From: an uncultured Eubacteriales bacterium
GTDB lineage: Bacteria > Bacillota > Clostridia > Peptostreptococcales > Anaerovoracaceae
DNA length: 27,791 nucleotides
NCBI GenBank assembly: GCA_900542245.1
Contig: UQMQ01000011.1
Span: 1-27,791 of the forward strand
Reading direction: 5' to 3'
Positions within the stretch are counted from its first letter, which is position 1, and each line of letters begins with the position of its first letter. Both the position numbers and the translations under genes were made by a program. The notes under the pieces were generated by a model. That model saw only the letters and a list, made by a program, of their open reading frames with translations. It did not search any database and had not been told where the DNA came from. Of the stretch, positions 23,107 through 27,791 are shown piece by piece.

Positions 23107-24102
23107 ATGGCAGTAAATTTAAAAGGAAGAAGTTTCTTAACCCTCATGGATTTCACACCGGAAGAGATCAGATACATGCTGGATCTCGCAAACGACTTAA
23201 AGGCTAAGAAGAGAACGGGCATCCACAACGACGTGCTCAAGGGCAAGAACATCGTTCTGCTGTTTGAAAAAACATCGACCAGAACCAGATGCGCATTTGA
23301 GGTTGCAGCGCTTGACGAAGGCGCGCACGTGACTTTCCTGGACAGCAAGAGCTCCCAGATGGGTAAGAAAGAAACCATCGCGGATACCGCAAAGGTTCTC
23401 GGCAGATTCTATGACGGCATCGAATACAGAGGCTTCAAGCAGTCTGTGGTAGAAGAGCTGGCAAACAATGCAGGCGTACCGGTATGGAACGGTCTGACTG
23501 ACGTTGACCATCCGACCCAGATTCTGGCTGACCTCTTAACCATCGAAGAACATATCGCAAAGCCGCTGAACAAGGTGAAAGTGGTATTCTGCGGCGATAT
23601 CAGAAACAATATGGCTTACGCATGGATGTACGGCTGCGCGAAGATGGGTATGCACTTCGTTGCTTACGGTCCGAAAGAGTTGGCTGACCAGATCGACCAC
23701 GACGTGATCGCAAGAGCAAGAGAAGTTGCGGAATACACAGGCGCAACCATCGAAGTATCCTCTGATGAGGCTTGCCTGAAGGGTGCAGACGTACTGTACA
23801 CCGACATCTGGGCTTCCATGGGTGAAGAGGATCAGATTCCGGAAAGAGTCCGCATGCTGACCCCGTTCAAGGTAACCAAGGAAATGCTCGACAAGACCGA
23901 GAACAACGACGTGATCTTCATGCACTGCCTGCCGTCCTTCCACGATTTCGACACCACGATGGCGAAGGAACAGATGGATCTCGGCTACGACATCCGCGAA
24001 GTCACCGACGAAGTATTCCTGTCCAGACACTCCAAGGTGTTCGACGAAGCAGAGAACAGAATGCACACCATCAAAGCGGTTATGGTTGCAACCATGGGCT
24101 AA
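23107..24102 (+). CDS. arcB: Ornithine carbamoyltransferase (catabolic by context)
   Basis: 331 residues from ATG 23107 (AAAGGAGAG upstream); the frame opens earlier at 23065 but without a good site. STRTR at 57-61 binds carbamoyl phosphate, HPTQ follows in the middle, and HCLPSFHD is the C-terminal ornithine loop. In the arginine deiminase pathway the enzyme splits citrulline with phosphate into ornithine and carbamoyl phosphate in the cytoplasm. The gene is first in an arcB-arcA-arcC unit. That context, not sequence alone, supports arcB over the biosynthetic argF. Confidence 0.96.
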   Translation: MAVNLKGRSFLTLMDFTPEEIRYMLDLANDLKAKKRTGIHNDVLKGKNIVLLFEKTSTRTRCAFEVAALDEGAHVTFLDSKSSQMGKKETIADTAKVLGRFYDGIEYRGFKQSVVEELANNAGVPVWNGLTDVDHPTQILADLLTIEEHIAKPLNKVKVVFCGDIRNNMAYAWMYGCAKMGMHFVAYGPKELADQIDHDVIARAREVAEYTGATIEVSSDEACLKGADVLYTDIWASMGEEDQIPERVRMLTPFKVTKEMLDKTENNDVIFMHCLPSFHDFDTTMAKEQMDLGYDIREVTDEVFLSRHSKVFDEAENRMHTIKAVMVATMG

Positions 24103-24111
24103 TCGAGATCT

Positions 24112-24159
24112 GAAGAACGGAAGATTCGAAGAACTGCAGATTGGAAGATCTGCAGTTCT
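24112..24159 (+). repeat. Three imperfect 16-bp tandem units forming a hairpin between arcB and arcA
   Basis: The units are GAAGAACGGAAGATTC (24112-24127), GAAGAACTGCAGATTG (24128-24143) and GAAGATCTGCAGTTCT (24144-24159). AGAACTGCAGAT (24130-24141) and ATCTGCAGTTCT (24148-24159) make a perfect 12-bp stem with a 6-base loop. No T-run follows, so it is more likely a stability or processing element, or a partial attenuator, than a terminator. Confidence 0.6.
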
Positions 24160-24222
24160 GATAAGCTGATGAGCTGACGGTTCTCAAACGCAGGAGGCTC
24201 AAGTAAAGAAGGGAGGAGCACA

Positions 24223-25443
24223 ATGCATCCTGGAATTCATAATTTTTCCGAAATCGGAAAATTGAACAAGGTTCTGCTTCACAGACCGGGAAGAGAACTG
24301 GAAAAGTTAACTCCGAACAACTTCGAAAGACTGTTATTTGACGATATTCCATTCTTAAAAGTTGCACAGACCGAGCATGACAGATTTGCGGAAGTATTAA
24401 GAGAAAACGGCGTGGAAGTCATCTACTATCAGACAGAAACCGCCAAAGCACTCAAAGATGAAAAAATCAAATATAACTTTGTCAGAGAGTTCGTAGAGCT
24501 TTCTGAGATCTACTCCGAAGGTCGCAAGGAAGCAATCATCGAGTATCTGCTCTCCAAGAACGCCGAGGAGCTGGTCGAAAGCTGCATTGCGGGTATCTTT
24601 GCCGATGAGATCGCGCATATCAAGACAAATTCACTCTATGATGTGGCGGTCAGCGAGGAACCGTTTGCCAGCGACCCGATGCCGAATCTGTATTTTACCA
24701 GAGACCCGGGCGCTTGCGTCGGCAACGGCATCAATATTCACCATATGTCGACACCGGCAAGAAGAAGAGAAGCGCTGCTGCTCAAATATATGCTCAAGTA
24801 CAATCGTGATTTTGCTCTCGAGGACACGCCGCAGTGGTATGACGTCTACGGCAGCTACTCCATCGAAGGCGGTGACGTGCTCGTGCTTTCCAAGGATATC
24901 GTAGCGATCGGTTATTCGCAGAGAACGACCATCGCAGGTATCGAGGCTTTCGCGGAGAATCTTCTGAAGAATTCTTCCTTCAAGAAAGTGCTCGTTTTCG
25001 ATATTCCGAAATGCAGAGCGTTCATGCACCTCGATACGGTATTTACGATGGTCGACTATGACAAATTTACGATCCATCCGGAGATCGAAGGTCCTTTGGG
25101 CGTTTACGAGATCACGCTCGGCGAAAACGGCGAGATGAAATACAATGCCATGAAAGACGAACTTTCCAAGGTATTGGCGCTGGAGCTGAACCTGCCTGCA
25201 GTCGATCTGATTCGCTGCGGCGGTGGCGATCTGATTGCGGCACAGAGAGAGCAGTGGAACGATGGTTCCAACACCCTCTGCATCGCGCCGGGTACGGTCG
25301 TGACTTACGAAAGAAACTATGTAACCAATGATCTCTTAGACAAGAAGGGCATTAAGGTCCTGTCGATTCCGTCCGCGGAATTATCCAGAGGCAGAGGCGG
25401 TCCTAGATGTATGTCCTGCCCGGTCAACAGAGACGATTTATAA
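24223..25443 (+). CDS. arcA: Arginine deiminase
   Basis: 406 residues, standard length, with AAGGGAGGAGCACA before the ATG. Signatures seen are the N-terminal SEIGKLNKVLLHRPGRELE, FTRDPGACVG, the EGGDVLVLSKD strand, MHLDTVFTMVD and the C-terminal RGRGGPRCMSCP, whose first Cys (396) is the expected nucleophile. It hydrolyses arginine to citrulline and ammonia. It is second in the arc unit, 120 bases after arcB, with the hairpin repeat in between and carbamate kinase 25 bases downstream. Confidence 0.97.
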   Translation: MHPGIHNFSEIGKLNKVLLHRPGRELEKLTPNNFERLLFDDIPFLKVAQTEHDRFAEVLRENGVEVIYYQTETAKALKDEKIKYNFVREFVELSEIYSEGRKEAIIEYLLSKNAEELVESCIAGIFADEIAHIKTNSLYDVAVSEEPFASDPMPNLYFTRDPGACVGNGINIHHMSTPARRREALLLKYMLKYNRDFALEDTPQWYDVYGSYSIEGGDVLVLSKDIVAIGYSQRTTIAGIEAFAENLLKNSSFKKVLVFDIPKCRAFMHLDTVFTMVDYDKFTIHPEIEGPLGVYEITLGENGEMKYNAMKDELSKVLALELNLPAVDLIRCGGGDLIAAQREQWNDGSNTLCIAPGTVVTYERNYVTNDLLDKKGIKVLSIPSAELSRGRGGPRCMSCPVNRDDL

Positions 25444-25468
25444 TCAACAAGGTGAAGGAGATAACAAA

Positions 25469-26413
25469 ATGGCAGAAAAGATTGTTGTTGCACTCGGCGG
25501 CAATGCCCTGCAGTCCGGCAAGGCAGAACCGACCGCCGAAGCTCAATTAGCAGTTGTAAAAGAAACCTGTGAAAGAATCGCAGACTTATCCGAAAAAGGC
25601 TACGAAGTTGCTGTTGTTCACGGAAACGGACCGCAGGTCGGCAGAATCCTGCTCGCCTCCGAAACCGCAAAAAACGTGACTCCGGCGATGCCGTTCGATG
25701 TTTGCGGCGCGATGTCCCAGGGATATATCGGATACCACCTGCAGCAGGCACTGAAATTTGCGCTGAAAAAACGCGGCAAGGAGATTCCGGTTGCGACGAT
25801 TTTGACGCAGATGGTTGTTGACGCGCAAGATCCGGGCTTCAAGAATCCGACCAAGCCAATCGGACCGTTCTACAGCGAAGAAGAAGCGAAAGCGCTCGTT
25901 GCGGAAAAAGGCTACACCGTAAAAGAAGATGCGGGTCGTGGCTGGAGAAGAGTGGTCGCATCCCCGATTCCGACAGAAATCGTGGAGTTGGATTCCGTAA
26001 AGAGATTATTTGATTCCACCATCGTGATTACCTGCGGAGGCGGCGGTATTCCGGTCGTTCGCAAGGAAGACGGTGATTTGGAAGGTGTCGCAGCGGTTAT
26101 CGATAAGGACTTTGCGGCAGAGCTGCTCGCAGAAAACATCGGTGCGGATGCGCTGATGATCCTGACCGAGGTCGAAAAGGTTGCCATCAACTTCAATAAA
26201 CCGAATCAGGAGAATCTGGGACATCTGACCTACGCAGAAGCTGAAAAGTACTGCGAAGAGGGGCAGTTCGCACCTGGCTCTATGTTACCGAAGGTACAGG
26301 CTGCGATGAAGTTCGTCAAGGCAAATCCGGGCAAGAAAGCGATCATCACGTCCTTAGCAAAAGCAATCGATGCACTGGAGGGCAAGACCGGAACGGTCAT
26401 CACTTTCGCATAG
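25469..26413 (+). CDS. arcC: Carbamate kinase
   Basis: 314 residues with GAAGGAGAT upstream. ALGGNALQ at the start, HGNGPQVG near 50, the DAQDPGF..PTKPIGPFY segment, GWRRVVASP and TCGGGGIPVV are all carbamate-kinase motifs of the amino-acid kinase fold. It makes ATP from carbamoyl phosphate and ADP, releasing carbamate that decays to CO2 and ammonia. It closes the arc unit. No arginine/ornithine antiporter (arcD) follows; the next gene is a convergent regulator. Confidence 0.97.
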   Translation: MAEKIVVALGGNALQSGKAEPTAEAQLAVVKETCERIADLSEKGYEVAVVHGNGPQVGRILLASETAKNVTPAMPFDVCGAMSQGYIGYHLQQALKFALKKRGKEIPVATILTQMVVDAQDPGFKNPTKPIGPFYSEEEAKALVAEKGYTVKEDAGRGWRRVVASPIPTEIVELDSVKRLFDSTIVITCGGGGIPVVRKEDGDLEGVAAVIDKDFAAELLAENIGADALMILTEVEKVAINFNKPNQENLGHLTYAEAEKYCEEGQFAPGSMLPKVQAAMKFVKANPGKKAIITSLAKAIDALEGKTGTVITFA

Positions 26414-26430
26414 AAGCAAGGGAGTGTGCT

Positions 26431-26449
26431 TGTATGCGGCAAGCATACA
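26431..26449 (+). other. Hairpin after arcC (first of a cluster)
   Basis: TGTATGC and GCATACA form a perfect 7-bp stem around a 5-base loop, 18 bases past the arcC stop. No T-run follows. Confidence 0.45.
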
Positions 26450-26472
26450 GCTGATCCACAGACGGTTTCAAA

Positions 26473-26491
26473 CTGTCGGTGCTGCCGACAG
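26473..26491 (+). other. Second hairpin after arcC
   Basis: CTGTCGG and CCGACAG form a perfect 7-bp stem around a 5-base loop. No T-run follows. Confidence 0.45.
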
Positions 26492-26507
26492 ATAGAGAAT
26501 AAGATTC

Positions 26508-26556
26508 AAAAAAGCCCCGCGGGCATCGGCGAGAAAGCCGGTGCCTGCGGGGCTTT
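26508..26556. terminator. Strong terminator between arcC and the convergent MerR gene
   Basis: A 16-bp stem with two wobbles is made by 26514-26529 and 26538-26553 (GCCCCGC.. with ..GCGGGGC). Six As precede it and TTT follows. Read leftward it has a TTTTTT tract and is a strong terminator for the MerR gene; rightward it also stops arcC transcription. Confidence 0.88.
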
Positions 26557-26557
26557 C

Positions 26558-26614
26558 GCATGGGTGAGCGTCATGTGCGCATAGAAATTTCAGATTTCGT
26601 TAGGCGCATTTTTA
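26558..26614 (+). repeat. Intergenic hairpin repeat, copy 5 (right half only)
   Basis: GCATGGGTGAGCGTCATGTG and GCGCATAGAAATTTCAG, then ATTTCGTTAGGCGC match the middle and right parts of the copies at 13113 and 13974. The left part is missing and is replaced by the terminator at 26508-26556. The final hairpin is followed by TTTTT and could act as a second rightward terminator. Confidence 0.65.
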
Positions 26615-26638
26615 TCCATGAGGCAGTGCCGCCCTGCA

Positions 26639-27445
26639 TTACGCGATCGGCAGCACCAGTCTGGAGCAGTAGCGGTTCGGGTCGATCTCGCGGCCGCTGT
26701 AAGGTGCGACGATCCCCAGCACGCGCGGATGCCCGGCAGGCGTGAGACCACGCGCCTTTACCTCGCTGCCCAGCGCGAGCCATGCCGCATCGACCCCGCT
26801 GTAATTGCCGAAATAAAGAACGGACAGTGCCTTGCATGCCGGGAAGCATACCGCGTCCTGCGGCGCGTTTTTTGCATCGACCGGAATGCACACCTGGAAA
26901 GGATAGGGTGCATCTGTCAGTTGACCATGCAGGTAATCTGTCCGCGCATTGACCGTAAACAGCGGCTCCCTGCCGAGCGTCAAGCCCCGCTGCACACAGT
27001 CGTGATAAAAACTGTACATCGCATCGTATTTCTGCGCGACCGTCAAACCCTGATGCGTGCGCGTGCAGCAGACAAACTCCGGCAAGTCGATGATGTCGAC
27101 AGACAGATGCGGGCTGTCTCCGGCACGCAGGCGCATTTCCTCCACGCTTCGCTGCAGCAGCGCAAGCTTCTTTTCCAGTATTGTCAGCAGCTCCGTCGCC
27201 TCCCCGCTGTGCAAAAAATATGAGAGAATTTCTTCCTTGTCAAACCCCATATACTTAAGATTTTCGATCTGCAGGATTCGCGCGATATTGTGATTGTCGT
27301 AGTATCTGCGCCCGCTCTCCGGCTCGATATAGGCAGGCGTCAACAGTCCGCTCTCCTCCATGCGCAGGATCGTACTCCGCGAAAGCCCGCAGGCATTGGC
27401 AGCCTGTGCGATGCGAAACAGCCCCGTTCTCTCTGCTTGACTCAT
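26639..27445 (-). CDS. MerR-family regulator with GyrI-like effector-binding domain
   Basis: 268 residues on the minus strand. ATG at 27445 is chosen because AAAGGTGG precedes it; a GTG three codons upstream is the alternative. Residues about 9-75 are the MerR winged helix (FRIAQAANACGLSRSTILRM, then ESGRRYYDNHNIARIL). A coiled-coil helix lies at about 88-110. Residues about 115-268 are a GyrI/BmrR-like small-molecule pocket (DIIDLPEFVCCTRTH; ALSVLYFGNYSG). Such proteins usually activate a nearby gene on binding a hydrophobic or cationic compound. The divergent promoter with a dyad in its spacer is the likely target. No metal-binding cysteine pattern is seen. Confidence 0.9.
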   Translation of the reverse strand: MSQAERTGLFRIAQAANACGLSRSTILRMEESGLLTPAYIEPESGRRYYDNHNIARILQIENLKYMGFDKEEILSYFLHSGEATELLTILEKKLALLQRSVEEMRLRAGDSPHLSVDIIDLPEFVCCTRTHQGLTVAQKYDAMYSFYHDCVQRGLTLGREPLFTVNARTDYLHGQLTDAPYPFQVCIPVDAKNAPQDAVCFPACKALSVLYFGNYSGVDAAWLALGSEVKARGLTPAGHPRVLGIVAPYSGREIDPNRYCSRLVLPIA

Positions 27446-27482
27446 AAAAACCACCTTTCTTTCAAAAAACTTAAAAAAACAC

Positions 27483-27513
27483 TTGATTCGTTCATAGGTG
27501 AACGAGTTATAAT
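27483..27513 (+). promoter_or_regulatory. MerR-type promoter with central operator, driving the downstream secreted protein
   Basis: TTGATT (27483-27488) and TATAAT (27508-27513) are 19 bases apart rather than 17, as in classic MerR-activated promoters. The spacer region holds the dyad TCGTTCA-tagg-TGAACGA (27488-27505). It lies between the divergent MerR gene and the gene starting at 27639. Confidence 0.68.
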
Positions 27514-27638
27514 ATGTAAAAAGTATAGTAGATTTTAGGGAAATTTGTCAATAGGAAAATGCATCTGTGCAGACAGCATCCGCAAGGCTTGAGAAACTGT
27601 CGGCGCAGACTTTTGATGAGAAAAGGAGGAAACACAAG

Positions 27639-27791
27639 ATGAAAACAAACAAAAACCGAAAGAGACTCTGCAGCGCACTGCTCTGCCTCATCCTGACCGT
27701 CAGCATGCTGCCGATTACAGGGTATGCAGCGGAGGGAGAGGGAGAGGATGAAGCTACAGGAGGAAGTGCAGTTCAATATCCTATCGAGATT
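27639..27791 (+). CDS. Secreted protein of unknown function, N-terminal fragment (truncated by window edge)
   Basis: ATG 27639 behind AAAAGGAGGAAACACAAG opens a frame that runs to the window end, 51 codons with no stop. Residues 1-30 are a signal peptide: a KTNKNRKR basic start, a hydrophobic core, and TGYAA before a likely cleavage. The mature start is Gly/Glu-rich (AEGEGEDEATGG), like the linker after signal peptides of clostridial surface proteins. No domain can be named from the visible part. Its promoter suggests control by the divergent MerR regulator. Confidence 0.8.
   Translation, partial: MKTNKNRKRLCSALLCLILTVSMLPITGYAAEGEGEDEATGGSAVQYPIEI

Noticed and set aside
1101..26614. CRISPR array as explanation for the repeated hairpin sequences
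   Set aside because: The copies are dispersed over 25 kb, in both orientations and about 110 bp long, with no regular spacers and no cas genes.

Overview
The window looks like a chromosomal segment from an anaerobic Gram-positive bacterium of the class Clostridia. Supporting signs are strong AGGAGG-type ribosome binding sites, TTGxxx-17-TATAAT promoters, a lone mreB, an ornithine carbamoyltransferase / arginine deiminase / carbamate kinase operon for fermenting arginine, the clostridial ACT-UPF0210 gene pair, and giant secreted proteins with GLUG, Ig-like and Fn3-like modules. A gut or oral Anaerovoracaceae (Family XIII)-like genome is my guess; the genus cannot be read from this sequence.

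Left part (1-8850): the 3' end of a YitT-family membrane protein gene is followed by a good promoter, a cobalamin riboswitch with a downstream intrinsic terminator, and a 1628-residue secreted protein carrying a DUF4430 (transcobalamin C-terminal-like) domain. After a probable terminator and a new promoter come two more genes: a membrane-anchored DUF4430 protein and a secreted alpha/alpha-barrel protein with a C-terminal Fn3-like domain. Vertebrate intrinsic factor and transcobalamin consist of an alpha6/alpha6 barrel plus a beta domain of the DUF4430 type. This locus therefore reads as a bacterial, multi-polypeptide, surface-exposed cobalamin (corrinoid) capture system, at least partly under B12 control. 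It is the most interesting part of the window.

Middle (8851-23000): uracil-DNA glycosylase, LemA and a DUF2207 membrane protein, then a small lipoprotein. A leftward block follows: sugar O-acetyltransferase, DUF1847 protein, Mbeg1-like hydrolase, UPF0210 with its ACT-domain partner, and an Elp3-like radical SAM protein. Rightward again come mreB, a THUMP-domain RNA methyltransferase, and a MocR-type regulator whose aminotransferase domain lacks the usual PLP-binding lysine.

Right part (23000-27791): the arcB-arcA-arcC operon converts arginine-derived citrulline to ornithine, CO2, ammonia and ATP. It is followed by a cluster of hairpins, then a leftward MerR-family regulator. That regulator is divergent from the start of another secreted protein, whose promoter has the 19-bp spacer and central dyad typical of MerR-activated promoters.

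Across the window an intergenic repeat of about 110 bp, built of up to three hairpins, occurs five times in whole or partial form. In one place it supplies the stop codon of a gene.
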